Source of the DNA: Turicibacter sanguinis
GTDB lineage: Bacteria > Bacillota_I > Bacilli_A > MOL361 > Turicibacteraceae
DNA length: 64,000 nt
Assembly (NCBI RefSeq): GCF_013046825.1
Contig: NZ_CP053187.1
Location: 1,415,501 to 1,479,500, forward strand
Direction of reading: 5' to 3'
Shown: positions 28,096-36,881 of the stretch, one piece after another
Position numbering within the stretch: the stretch's first letter is position 1
Layout of the letters: every line of letters starts with the position of its first letter
Notes under the pieces: generated by a model
The model's database searches: none
The model's input: only the letters and a program-made list of their open reading frames with translations
What the model was told of the DNA's origin: nothing
Program-made: the position numbers and the translations under genes

Positions 28096-28479
28096 GTGAG
28101 AAAAATATATCTGTCATGTTTAAGTTGTTTAGTGGGATTCATGGGCTTAAGATATTATTTTGGGTTAACATCATTAAATGGACCATTTTTTAAGGGATAT
28201 GGCTTAGTCTGTTTAATCATTGCAGTTTTATTACTGAGTTGCTATTTTAAAGATTTACCTCAAAAGTTAGTAAGGCGTCTAACAATAATTAATTTGATTG
28301 CTTTATTTGGCGTTCAATTAATCCCACTTTCAACATTTGTTTTTACTTTTGAATGGAATGTTGAACTCATCTTGCCAACGTTAATTGTATTATTTGAAGT
28401 AATGGGATTTTTTTATAGGGCATTAAAATCATTAATTAATTATGTTTCACTCAAAAGAACACGATTAAAAGTTAAATAA
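28096..28479 (+). CDS. Small membrane protein at the end of the acyltransferase module
   Basis: I do not recognise a family. The 127 residues contain about four hydrophobic segments and a basic C-terminus (SLKRTRLKVK). The start is GTG 28096 after a long G run (GGGGGGG). It follows the DHHW gene by 17 bp and precedes a bidirectional terminator, so it is the last gene of the MBOAT-DHHW operon. A helper role in the acylation machinery is inferred from position only. Confidence 0.65.
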   Translation: MRKIYLSCLSCLVGFMGLRYYFGLTSLNGPFFKGYGLVCLIIAVLLLSCYFKDLPQKLVRRLTIINLIALFGVQLIPLSTFVFTFEWNVELILPTLIVLFEVMGFFYRALKSLINYVSLKRTRLKVK

Positions 28480-28512
28480 GGTGATTCTAGCACATAGAAT
28501 CACCTTATTTTT
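28474..28512. terminator. Bidirectional terminator between converging units
   Basis: AAATAAGGTGATTCTA and TAGAATCACCTTATTT with a short loop carry A/T tracts on both sides. It serves the MBOAT operon (+) and the NitT/TauT-type ABC operon (-). Confidence 0.92.
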
Positions 28513-29332
28513 ATTTATTAGCTCCTTGGCGTTTTTTAAGTTTTTTTTCATAGTAGCCTAGAAGTTGATACATTAAAAGTGTACAGATTGCAAGGACTAA
28601 GATTCCCATCATAACAAGGCTTAAGTTAAATACTTGGCCACCATATACGATTAAATATCCAAGTCCAGCACGAGAAGCGATAAATTCCCCAACGATAACC
28701 CCGACCCAGACCATACCAATATTGATTTTTAACAGGTTAATCATATTACTTGTATTTGATGGTAAGACGAGTTTCGTTAAAATTTGAAACTTACTAGCTC
28801 CGAAACTTTTCATAAGTTTAATCTTATCCTCATCAACTGTTGAAAAATAGTTATAGGCAGATAAAATAGTGACAGCAATAGAGGTAATAATCGAGATGAC
28901 GACAATCCCTTTTACTCCAGTTCCGACCCAAACGATTAAAATGGGAGCAAGAGCTGTTTTTGGCAAAGCATTTAGTACAACAAGAAATGGATCGAAAATT
29001 TTGGCAAGTTTTTCTGACCACCATAAGCAAATAGCAATAAATAATCCAGAGCAGGTCCCGATAATTAAACCAACAATTGTTTCATATAATGAAATACCAA
29101 GATGTTTGAAGATTTCTCCATTTGAAACATATTTGACGAGAATATTCCAAACAGCTGATGGTTTGCTAAATAAGAAATCATCAATAAATCCTAGTTGAGC
29201 GCCGACTTCCCAAAAAATTAGGAAAGCGACGAGTAGAAAAATTTGAAGAAAGTGAATATTGAATGCCTCTTTTTTACGATCTTTTAAGTATTTTTGATAG
29301 CCAGGAGTTCCATTAATTTGTTTCTTCATCAT
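28511..29332 (-). CDS. ABC transporter permease, NitT/TauT family
   Basis: Membrane subunit of an importer with the ATPase and binding protein encoded upstream. It has six or so hydrophobic segments, and the coupling-helix EAA-type loop is FGASKFQILTKLVLPSN near residue 185. It is about 273 residues, usual for SsuC/TauC/ThiX types. I place the start at the ATG at 29332, seven bases after AAGGAG. This overlaps the 3' end of the ATPase gene by about 20 bp, indicating translational coupling. The substrate is unknown; taurine/sulfonate, nitrate and the pyrimidine or thiamine precursor (ThiXYZ) types all share this architecture. Confidence 0.88.
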   Translation of the reverse strand: MMKKQINGTPGYQKYLKDRKKEAFNIHFLQIFLLVAFLIFWEVGAQLGFIDDFLFSKPSAVWNILVKYVSNGEIFKHLGISLYETIVGLIIGTCSGLFIAICLWWSEKLAKIFDPFLVVLNALPKTALAPILIVWVGTGVKGIVVISIITSIAVTILSAYNYFSTVDEDKIKLMKSFGASKFQILTKLVLPSNTSNMINLLKINIGMVWVGVIVGEFIASRAGLGYLIVYGGQVFNLSLVMMGILVLAICTLLMYQLLGYYEKKLKKRQGANK

Positions 29333-30071
29333 TTTGCAACTCCTTCCAGAATAAATCAAAGTAATCTTTAAACTCAGGAGCAGTTCGGGAGCTTAAAGGT
29401 GTTTTTTCATGATCAAGTGTCAAGTTGATCGGACGCATGCTTTTTATTGTCGTTGGACGATGACTTAAGACAGCAACATGGTCTGCTACTGAAATAGCTT
29501 CAGAGATGTCATGGGTTACTAAAATTGCTGTTTTATTTTCACTTTTAATAATTTTATAAATATCATCGGTAACGATTAATCTTGTTTGATAATCAAGTCC
29601 TGAAAAGGGTTCGTCTAGTAATAAAATATCAGGGTTTAATGCCAGTGTTCTAATTAGGGCAGCACGTTGCTTCATCCCACCAGAAAGCTCCCGAGGATAA
29701 TTATTTCTAAAATCCCATAAATCATAAATTTGTAGTAATCGCTTAATTTCTTCCATTGCTTCATCTGTCAATTTGTTTTGAATTTCTAGGCCTAAGGTGA
29801 TATTTTTCATAATAGTTCGCCACTCAAATAGATGATCCTTTTGAAACATATATCCGATTTTTTTGTTATAGGTATTAATCTCTCCACTTGTGGGTTCTAG
29901 TAAGCCAGAAATCATGTTTAAAATTGTAGATTTTCCACATCCTGAAGGTCCGAGTAAGACTAAAATTTCACCTTCTTCAACTGAAAAGGTGATATCATTT
30001 ATAATATTTCGCTCTTCTTCAACTGAGTAAAAATCTTTATAAACATGGCTCACATCTAGAATTTTTGACAT
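29313..30071 (-). CDS. ABC transporter ATP-binding protein, NitT/TauT family
   Basis: Cytoplasmic ATPase of the importer. Walker A is GPSGCGKST near residue 39, the Q-loop MFQKDHLF lies near 73, the signature LSGGMKQRAALIRT near 128 and Walker B LLLDEPFSGLD near 150, with H-loop VTHDISEA. The length of 252 residues is normal. The start follows GGAGGTGACC. A terminator-like hairpin between the upstream binding-protein gene and this gene would make the ATPase less abundant than the binding protein. Confidence 0.92.
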   Translation of the reverse strand: MSKILDVSHVYKDFYSVEEERNIINDITFSVEEGEILVLLGPSGCGKSTILNMISGLLEPTSGEINTYNKKIGYMFQKDHLFEWRTIMKNITLGLEIQNKLTDEAMEEIKRLLQIYDLWDFRNNYPRELSGGMKQRAALIRTLALNPDILLLDEPFSGLDYQTRLIVTDDIYKIIKSENKTAILVTHDISEAISVADHVAVLSHRPTTIKSMRPINLTLDHEKTPLSSRTAPEFKDYFDLFWKELQNDEETN

Positions 30072-30144
30072 ATAAGGTCACCTCCATTTTCTCATATGTC
30101 CTACTTTATAATATTAGGTAAAAGAATAAAGGGTACCTAATATC

Positions 30145-30188
30145 AAAAAAGATTTACTCCCTATTTTGATTAGGGAGTAAATCTTTTT
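30145..30188 (-). terminator. Terminator hairpin inside the NitT/TauT-type operon
   Basis: AAGATTTACTCCCTA and TAGGGAGTAAATCTT form a 15-bp stem with a short loop, followed on the minus strand by TTTTTT. It sits right behind the binding-protein stop and before the ATPase gene, giving partial termination. Confidence 0.88.
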
Positions 30189-31212
30189 ATTTGATATTAT
30201 TAATTGCATTTTCAGCATAGCTTGTATCGACGATTGTTTCATAAGGCGCACGATTATCAAGTTGTCCTGCTAATTCCATAACATCCATTAGGTTATTTAA
30301 GCTATCTTCTTTTAAAACAGGATCAGTTGCCCAGGCATCAATAGATTGATAACGTTCAACAACTGTTACTAAGTCCTCAATTTCCATATCAGGGAAAAAT
30401 TGATGAATTGATTGTGCAATTTCTTCACTTGTATGTGTTGAAACCCATAACTGCGCTTTATAAATAGCATTTGTAAATGATTGGATGACATCACTATTTT
30501 CTTTTAAGTATGATTCGGTTGTTTGGTAGCAAGTATAAGGAATGTCACCACCTAGTTCACCAATTGATGCAACGATGTAACCTTTACCTTCTTTTTCCAT
30601 AGTTGTTGCTAATGGTTCGAAAAGTGTTACATATTCAGCGTCAAGTCCTGTAAAAGCTCCTGCCATGGCATCAAATGAGATATCAGTACGCACATTAACT
30701 TCTGCTGTTTTATCGTCTGGACGAGCATCAAGACCTTGTGATTTTAAGACATATTCAAGTGTCATTTCAGGCACTCCACCTTTACGACCACCGATGACTT
30801 CAGTTCCTTTCATTTCATCAAAAGAAAAGTTTTCATGAGGATTTTTAGCCACTAAGAAACTACCATCACGTTGAGTGATTTGTGCAAAATTTATGGCAAG
30901 GTCTTTTCCACCTTCGTTGTAGACATAAATAGAAGCTTCAGGTCCCATAAATCCAATTTGCACATCGCCTGATAGTAAAGAGGCCATTGCTTTATCAGCA
31001 CCTCCAGCATTAATTAATTCAACTTCTAATCCTTCTTCTTCTAGGAATCCTTCACTAATGGCAACGTAGTGTGGTGCATAAAAAACAGAGTGAGTTACCT
31101 CAGCAACTTTGATTTGAGTTAATTCATCAGATGACTTGTTACATCCAACTAATGTAGCTGTTGCAAGTGCCATCAATCCTAAAAACGAAGTAACACGTTT
31201 AATTGATTTCAT
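30187..31212 (-). CDS. ABC transporter substrate-binding lipoprotein, NMT1/TauA-like
   Basis: Captures substrate outside the cell for the importer encoded downstream. Residues 1-24 are a signal peptide with lipobox ATLVGC (Cys24). The body matches the NMT1/THI5-like type II fold: HSVFYAPHYVAISEGFLEEE near residue 41, GDVQIGFMGPEASIYV near 81 and GGRKGGVPEMTLEYVLKSQG near 141. The length of 341 residues is typical. No TPP riboswitch is seen in the 350 bp upstream, so a thiamine-precursor role is not supported. A GTGTGCACAC palindrome lies at 31280-31289 in the promoter region. It is the first and probably most highly expressed gene of its operon. Confidence 0.87.
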   Translation of the reverse strand: MKSIKRVTSFLGLMALATATLVGCNKSSDELTQIKVAEVTHSVFYAPHYVAISEGFLEEEGLEVELINAGGADKAMASLLSGDVQIGFMGPEASIYVYNEGGKDLAINFAQITQRDGSFLVAKNPHENFSFDEMKGTEVIGGRKGGVPEMTLEYVLKSQGLDARPDDKTAEVNVRTDISFDAMAGAFTGLDAEYVTLFEPLATTMEKEGKGYIVASIGELGGDIPYTCYQTTESYLKENSDVIQSFTNAIYKAQLWVSTHTSEEIAQSIHQFFPDMEIEDLVTVVERYQSIDAWATDPVLKEDSLNNLMDVMELAGQLDNRAPYETIVDTSYAENAINNIK

Positions 31213-31279
31213 ATTAGCCCTCCTATTTGCCGAAATTTTAACTCTCGGTCTAATACATCATATTTTAACTTGGGCGAAT

Positions 31280-31289
31280 GTGTGCACAC
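31280..31289. promoter_or_regulatory. Palindrome in the NitT/TauT-type operon promoter region
   Basis: GTGTGCACAC is a perfect 10-bp palindrome about 70 bp upstream of the binding-protein start (minus strand). On the minus strand a TATGAT box follows about 20 bases further on. It is possibly an operator. Confidence 0.3.
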
Positions 31290-31421
31290 GAAGTATTAAA
31301 AATTTTTTGAGTTAAGTAATAAAGTCTGCTTGATTGGGCATAATTGTAAGAGGAAAAAGAATAAAATAAAGTAATTTCGACAAGAATAGATAAAATTAAT
31401 TAGAAATTAACATAAATTCCA

Positions 31422-31451
31422 TTGACTTGTGATACTAAAATTCATTAGAAT
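31422..31451 (+). promoter_or_regulatory. Promoter of the Ugp-type ABC operon
   Basis: TTGACT and TAGAAT are spaced 18 bp. The leader to the start codon at 31560 is about 100 bases; I see no clear cre site or riboswitch in it. Confidence 0.6.
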
Positions 31452-31559
31452 ACTGTTTGGATGTTATTTTTCTAATAGAAATAGTAAATGAGAATTTTTA
31501 CAAAGTATCCATATAAAAATAAGTCGCAAAACGGATGCATAATTTTGGAGGTTAGTTCG

Positions 31560-32603
31560 ATGGAAGTAAGATTAGAGGGCATTACCAAAAGCTTTGGAGA
31601 TTTTACGGCAGTTAACAATTTAAACGTAACAATTGAAGATGGAACACTTGCTGGTCTTTTAGGACCATCTGGATGTGGAAAATCTACAACACTTTATATG
31701 ATTGCTGGATTAGAAAAACCAACAAGTGGTCGTATTTATTTCGGTGACGAAGATGTAACGGATTTACCACCAGAAAAACGTGGAATTGGATTAGTATTCC
31801 AAAACTATGCTTTATATCCACATATGACGGTACGCCAAAATATCATGTTCCCACTTGAAAATGCTAAAGTACCAAAAGCAGAAGCATTAAAAATTGCTCA
31901 AGAAATGGCTGATTTAGTTCAAATTGGACACTTAATGGATCGTAAACCTGGAGAATTATCAGGTGGTCAGCAACAACGTGTAGCAATCGCACGTGCTATT
32001 GCGAAAAAACCTCGCGTTTTATTATTAGATGAGCCGTTATCAAACTTAGATGCTCGTTTACGTTTAGAAACTCGTGAAGAAATTCGTCGTATTCAACAAG
32101 AAACTGGTATTACAACAATTTTCGTAACACACGATCAAGAAGAAGCAATGAGTATCACAGATGCAATTGTTTTAATGAAAGATGGAGTGTTACAACAAAA
32201 AGAAGCACCTCAAGAAATGTATCGTAAACCAGCTAATCAGTTCGTTGCCTCATTCATGGGAACACCACCAATGAGCTTTATGAATGGACGTATTGAAAAT
32301 GGAAAAGTAATGGTTGGTGGATCTGTATTAGGAGATGCAACTGGTTTAAATAATACAGATGCAATTGTTGGAGTTCGTCCTGAGTCATGGCGCCTTGCAC
32401 AAGAAAATGGTGTTGATGCAACAGTTGTTATGGTTGAAGTAATTGGACGTGACAAATTAATGACAGTAACAATCGATGGACAAAAAGTTCGCTGCTTAAT
32501 TGATTCAGAAAATGAAGTTAATGTTTCAGATATCGTTAAATTAACGGTAAAACAACAAAATATTCATTTATTCGATGCAACGAACGGTCACCGTTTAGCG
32601 TAG
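31560..32603 (+). CDS. ugpC: ABC sugar-type importer ATPase, UgpC/MsmK family
   Basis: ATPase for a carbohydrate-type (CUT1) importer. Walker A GPSGCGKST lies near residue 36, signature LSGGQQQRVAIARAIAKKP near 134 and Walker B LLLDEPLSNLDARLR near 155. A C-terminal TOBE/regulatory domain starts at about 235. The length of 347 residues is usual. The start is ATG 31560 after TTGGAGG; the open frame back to 31488 has no ribosome site. It is the first gene of an ATPase-permease-permease-binding protein operon. MsmK-type ATPases can serve several importers, so it may not be exclusive to its neighbours. Confidence 0.9.
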   Translation: MEVRLEGITKSFGDFTAVNNLNVTIEDGTLAGLLGPSGCGKSTTLYMIAGLEKPTSGRIYFGDEDVTDLPPEKRGIGLVFQNYALYPHMTVRQNIMFPLENAKVPKAEALKIAQEMADLVQIGHLMDRKPGELSGGQQQRVAIARAIAKKPRVLLLDEPLSNLDARLRLETREEIRRIQQETGITTIFVTHDQEEAMSITDAIVLMKDGVLQQKEAPQEMYRKPANQFVASFMGTPPMSFMNGRIENGKVMVGGSVLGDATGLNNTDAIVGVRPESWRLAQENGVDATVVMVEVIGRDKLMTVTIDGQKVRCLIDSENEVNVSDIVKLTVKQQNIHLFDATNGHRLA

Positions 32604-32612
32604 GGGGCAACT

Positions 32613-33524
32613 ATGAATAAAAAACTATCAAATGCTACCCGAACAACCATCAAACACAATTTTTTAGGTTATTTGTATTTATTACCAACATTAATCATTA
32701 CAGCTGTTTTCGTAGTTTATCCATTAATTATGTCATTCCGTATGGGATTCTATGAAAAATATAATTATTATACAGATGAAGGAAGTGGATTCGGTTTAGC
32801 AACGTTTAAATTCGTCTTAACAGATCCTAATTTCCATCAAGCATTAAAAAATACATTTTTAATTGTAGTAATCGCGGTTCCGGTTTCAATGATTATTGCA
32901 TTAGCAATTGCATTGTTATTAAATACTGGAATTAAGGCAAGTAAGTTTTTCCAAGCGATTTATTTCTTGCCATATGTAACATCAGTTATTGCCATTGGGA
33001 TTGTATGGAGTTGGTTATTCCATAGTGACTTTGGATATATTAATCAGTTTTTAGGAATGTTTGGTGTTGATCCAATTCAATGGCTAAATGATCCAAAAAT
33101 GGCAATTTGGGCATTAATCATCTTCAATATTTGGAGTGGACTAGCCTTTAAGATTGTTATTTTCTTATCAGGATTACAAAATATTGATCCACAATATTAC
33201 AAGGCAGCGCAAATCGATGGAACACCTAAATGGAAAGTATTCTCTCGTATTACATTACCTTTATTATCGCCAACTGTATTTTTCTTAACAATGACTTCAG
33301 TCATCGGAAGTTTTAAGGTGTATAATGAAGTATTTGCGTTATTTGGTGGAAAGCCAGGACCTGCAAATAGTTGTATGACGGTTGTATACTACATTTATGA
33401 TATGTTCTATGGTTCATCACAAGTACATAAAGCTGCAGCAGCTTCAATTATTTTATTCGTTATTATTTTAGCTGTAACGCTTGTACAAATGGTATTAAGT
33501 AAGAAGTTAGTTCATTACAAATAG
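32613..33524 (+). CDS. ugpA: ABC importer permease, UgpA-like (CUT1)
   Basis: Membrane subunit with six hydrophobic segments and the MalF/UgpA-type EAA loop (YYKAAQIDGTPKWKVFSRIT, near residue 194). It is 303 residues. It follows the ATPase gene by 9 bp after TAGGGGGC, and is followed by the second permease at 12 bp, so the four genes form one operon. CUT1 importers carry sugars, glycerol phosphates or glycerophosphodiesters. Confidence 0.88.
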   Translation: MNKKLSNATRTTIKHNFLGYLYLLPTLIITAVFVVYPLIMSFRMGFYEKYNYYTDEGSGFGLATFKFVLTDPNFHQALKNTFLIVVIAVPVSMIIALAIALLLNTGIKASKFFQAIYFLPYVTSVIAIGIVWSWLFHSDFGYINQFLGMFGVDPIQWLNDPKMAIWALIIFNIWSGLAFKIVIFLSGLQNIDPQYYKAAQIDGTPKWKVFSRITLPLLSPTVFFLTMTSVIGSFKVYNEVFALFGGKPGPANSCMTVVYYIYDMFYGSSQVHKAAAASIILFVIILAVTLVQMVLSKKLVHYK

Positions 33525-33536
33525 GGAGTGTGCTCA

Positions 33537-34379
33537 ATGGAAAGTAATACAAAAAAAGTTACCTCAACATGGGCTAAAGTATTGATTTACATTGCGTTAT
33601 CACTTGGAGCAATTATCATGCTTTTCCCATTCATCTTCATGATTTTAACATCATTTAAAACATATTCAGAATCTATTGCTGTTCCACCAAAATTATTACC
33701 TGAAATTTTCCAATTTGAAAATTATAAAACAGCAATGGAAATGGCACCTTTTGATGTTTATTTTAAAAATACTGTTATTTCAGCAGTTGGAAATACAGTA
33801 TTAACCATTTTCGTAACAATTTTTGCAGCATTTGCGTTTACACGTTATAAATTTTTCGGAAGTAACACAATTTTCACTTTATTATTAGCAACGATGATGG
33901 TTCCAGGTGAAATGTTAATTATCCAAAACTATCAAACTGTATCAGCATTAGGATGGATTGATTCATTCAAAGGATTAATTCTTCCATATATTGCGAATGT
34001 CTTCTATATCTTCTTATTAAGACAATACTTTATGCAAATTCCAGAACAATTATATAAAGCAGCAAAAATTGATGGATGTAGCGATTGGAAATACTTATGG
34101 AAAATCATTATTCCAAATACGATTAGTGCTGTCGCAACAATTGGTATTTTAAACTTTATCGCAAGCTGGAATGCATTCTTATGGCCATTATTAATTACAA
34201 ATAAAGATAGTATGCGTGTTTTAACAATCGGGTTAACTCACTTTACAAATGAATCAGGATCACAAGTTCATTTACAAATGGCTGCTGCAACAATCATTAT
34301 TGTTCCAGTTGTGATTATTTACTTATTCTTACAGAAATACATTATCAGTGGGGTAACTCGTGGAGGATTAAAAGGATAG
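33537..34379 (+). CDS. ugpE: ABC importer permease, UgpE-like (CUT1)
   Basis: Second membrane subunit of the importer. Six hydrophobic segments; the EAA loop is LYKAAKIDGCSDWKYLWKII near residue 180; the C-terminus ends QKYIISGVTRGGLKG, a typical MalG/UgpE ending. The start is ATG 33537 nine bases after GGGAG; an in-frame ATG-less extension to 33528 lies inside the ribosome site. Length is 280 residues. Confidence 0.9.
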   Translation: MESNTKKVTSTWAKVLIYIALSLGAIIMLFPFIFMILTSFKTYSESIAVPPKLLPEIFQFENYKTAMEMAPFDVYFKNTVISAVGNTVLTIFVTIFAAFAFTRYKFFGSNTIFTLLLATMMVPGEMLIIQNYQTVSALGWIDSFKGLILPYIANVFYIFLLRQYFMQIPEQLYKAAKIDGCSDWKYLWKIIIPNTISAVATIGILNFIASWNAFLWPLLITNKDSMRVLTIGLTHFTNESGSQVHLQMAAATIIIVPVVIIYLFLQKYIISGVTRGGLKG

Positions 34380-34490
34380 TCCTTGTATACTAAATTATTA
34401 TGAAGTAGGTATTAAATGGGGTATTAAAGGAGATAATCCTTTTATACATAGATAAATAACTCAATGAATTGTGAGTAGGAGGACTACAAA

Positions 34491-35810
34491 GTGAAAAAAT
34501 TATTTACATCATTATCACTTTTAGCTGGTGTAACAACTTTAGTAGCTTGTTCAAGTGGGAAAGACACAGGAACAACTAATGAATCTACAGCTGAATTAGT
34601 GACTACAATTGAATCACCTGTAACAATCGAATTCTGGCATGCAATGTCAGGAACAAATCAAGAAGCAGTAGATGCATTAGTAGAGCAATTCAATACGACA
34701 GTTGGGGCTGAAAAAGGAATTACTGTAAAATCAGTTTATCAAGGTGCTTACAATGATTTAAAAACTAAAACAACAGCTGCTTTAAAATCTGGTTCAGCTC
34801 CAGCAATTTCACAAGCATATCCTGATTGGGTTGCAGAATATTTACAATCAGGTGCAGTTGTAGCATTAGATGATTATATTAATGATAAAGAAGTTGGAAT
34901 TTCTGATTTTGATGATATTATTGAAGCTTATCGTGCAGAAAATAGCCAATATGAAGGTGGAAAATTCTATTCTTTACCTTTCAACAAATCAACAGAAGTT
35001 TTATACTATAACAAAACATTCTTCGAAGAAAATGGATTAGAAGTTCCAACAACTTGGGAAGAAGTTGAAGCTGTTTCAGCTAAAATTACTGAATTAACTG
35101 GTAAACCAGCATTCGGTCATGATTCATCACAAAACTACTTCATTACAATGGTTCAGCAATTTGGTGGAGAATATACAAATTCTAAAGGTGACATTTTATT
35201 CTCAGAAGATAATGCACAAGCAGCTATTGAAGCTTTAACATTAATGCAACGTAATACTGATGCTGGATACTGGCGTTTAGCTGGAGAAGATAAATACATG
35301 TCTGGTCCATTCATGAGTAATTTAGTTCAAATGTATATTGGTTCTTCTGCTGGTTATTCTCATATTGCTTCAGCTGAATTCGAAGTTGGGGTAGCACCAA
35401 TTCCTCAAGTTTCTAAAGAAACTGAAGCTGTTATTCAACAAGGAACTAACGTTGTAGTATTTAACCAAAATAAAACTCCTGAAGAAGTTTATGCAGCATA
35501 TGAATTTGCAAAATACTTATCTTCATATGAAGGAAATTTATACTTCGCAACTCATACTTCTTACTTACCAATCCGCCAATCAGTTATTGATTCAGCAGAT
35601 TATCAAGCATATGTAACAGAGTCTAATGATCAAACGAAAATTGTAGGACCATCTCAAGATAGTGCTTTCTTCTATGATCCATCATTCTTCACTGATACAT
35701 TCTCTTCTTACAATGTACGTACAGCAGTTGGTCAAGCTGTTGAGCAAGTTGTATTAAATGGAGTATCTCCTGAACAAGCAGTTCAAGATGCCTTAAATCA
35801 ATTAAAATAA
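34491..35810 (+). CDS. ugpB: Extracellular solute-binding lipoprotein, UgpB-like
   Basis: Substrate-binding lipoprotein of the importer. Residues 1-20 are a signal peptide with lipobox TTLVAC (Cys20). The mature body is similar to E. coli UgpB: EFWHAMSGTNQEAVDALVEQ near residue 47, APAISQAYPDW near 104, SLPFNKSTEVLYYNKTFF near 161 and YLPIRQSVI near 360. This resemblance favours sn-glycerol-3-phosphate or glycerophosphodiesters, but other CUT1 substrates remain possible. It starts at GTG 34491 after AGGAGG, 111 bp behind the permease gene. Length is 439 residues. A terminator follows. Confidence 0.85.
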   Translation: MKKLFTSLSLLAGVTTLVACSSGKDTGTTNESTAELVTTIESPVTIEFWHAMSGTNQEAVDALVEQFNTTVGAEKGITVKSVYQGAYNDLKTKTTAALKSGSAPAISQAYPDWVAEYLQSGAVVALDDYINDKEVGISDFDDIIEAYRAENSQYEGGKFYSLPFNKSTEVLYYNKTFFEENGLEVPTTWEEVEAVSAKITELTGKPAFGHDSSQNYFITMVQQFGGEYTNSKGDILFSEDNAQAAIEALTLMQRNTDAGYWRLAGEDKYMSGPFMSNLVQMYIGSSAGYSHIASAEFEVGVAPIPQVSKETEAVIQQGTNVVVFNQNKTPEEVYAAYEFAKYLSSYEGNLYFATHTSYLPIRQSVIDSADYQAYVTESNDQTKIVGPSQDSAFFYDPSFFTDTFSSYNVRTAVGQAVEQVVLNGVSPEQAVQDALNQLK

Positions 35811-35820
35811 TTTGATTATG

Positions 35821-35852
35821 AATAGAGGTAGAATTTCTACCTCTATTTTTTC
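35821..35852 (+). terminator. Intrinsic terminator after the Ugp-type operon
   Basis: AATAGAGGTAGAA pairs with TTCTACCTCTATT, followed by TTTT. Confidence 0.92.
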
Positions 35853-35927
35853 TTTATAATTTGATAGAGTGTCATAATTTGACGTATAATTAAAGTAGGT
35901 AATCATTTTTATATTAGGAGGTTCAAT

Positions 35928-36869
35928 ATGTCAATTCAACAAGAGATTTTAAAGAAAATTGAAGAATTTGAAACAATTATTATTCACCGTCACGTCATTC
36001 CAGATGGAGATGCATATGGTTCATCATTTGGATTAGCTGAAATCATTCGTGAAAGTTTTGAGGGGAAGAAAGTTTACCTTGTAGGCGAGGAAGTAGCTTA
36101 TTTAAATTACATTGGTCATACAGAAGAAATTGAAGATGAACTATATAACAATGCTTTAGTTATCATTACAGATACATCGAACGCAGCACGTATTTCAGAT
36201 GAACGTTGGAAATTAGGTGCTTTCAAAATTAAAATCGATCATCATCCATTTAGCGATGAATATGCAGATATTGAGTGGATTGATACAAGTTATACATCAA
36301 CTTGTGAAATGATTACAGATTTATTAGTTAAGAATAATTTAAAAACAAATGATAACGGTGCTCGTTGCTTATTCAATGGAATTGTATCAGATACAGGACG
36401 CTTCTTATTCCGTGGAGTAAGTGAGCAAACATTCCGTTATGCATCAGAATTATTAAAATATAATTTTGATATGGTAGAGTTATACTCAAAAATGTATACA
36501 CAATCTAAAGAATTAGCACGTTTTAAAGGTTATGCGGTTTGTAACTTTGAAGAAACGGCTCATGGTGTTGGGTATTTAAAATTAACAGATGAATTATTAC
36601 AATCTTTAAACGTAAATGAATTAGCAGCTTCAGCTAACGTTAATACGTTGGCAAACATTGAAGGAATTAAAATTTGGGCATTTTTTGTTGAAAATGCTGA
36701 AGGAAATGATATTCGCGTTAATTTACGTTCAAGTGGGGCAGCCGTTAATGAAATTGCTAAAAAATATGGCGGAGGTGGTCATGTGCAAGCAGCAGGTGCT
36801 CGTGTAATGGATTGGGAAACTGTTGATGCGATGATTGCTGACTTGGATGAATTAGCTCAAAATAACTAA
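35928..36869 (+). CDS. nrnA: DHH/DHHA1 phosphoesterase, NrnA-like nanoRNase/pAp phosphatase
   Basis: A cytoplasmic Mn-dependent phosphoesterase that degrades 2-5-mer RNA (nanoRNA) and 3'-phosphoadenosine 5'-phosphate. DHH motifs are HVIPDGDAYGSS (residues 22-33), ITDTSNAAR near 85 and KIDHHPFSDEYAD near 105. The DHHA1 domain carries the substrate loop KKYGGGGHVQAAGARV near 284. At 313 residues it is full size. The start follows TTAGGAGG. It is 12 bp before surE, so the pair is cotranscribed. It could also act on cyclic-dinucleotide breakdown products such as pApA, as some family members do. Confidence 0.88.
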   Translation: MSIQQEILKKIEEFETIIIHRHVIPDGDAYGSSFGLAEIIRESFEGKKVYLVGEEVAYLNYIGHTEEIEDELYNNALVIITDTSNAARISDERWKLGAFKIKIDHHPFSDEYADIEWIDTSYTSTCEMITDLLVKNNLKTNDNGARCLFNGIVSDTGRFLFRGVSEQTFRYASELLKYNFDMVELYSKMYTQSKELARFKGYAVCNFEETAHGVGYLKLTDELLQSLNVNELAASANVNTLANIEGIKIWAFFVENAEGNDIRVNLRSSGAAVNEIAKKYGGGGHVQAAGARVMDWETVDAMIADLDELAQNN

Positions 36870-36881
36870 GGAGATGATGTC

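Noticed and set aside
31213-31559. TPP riboswitch sought before the NMT1-like binding protein
   Set aside because: Neither the CUGAGA core nor the conserved 3' arm is present on the minus strand, so no thiamine link is supported.
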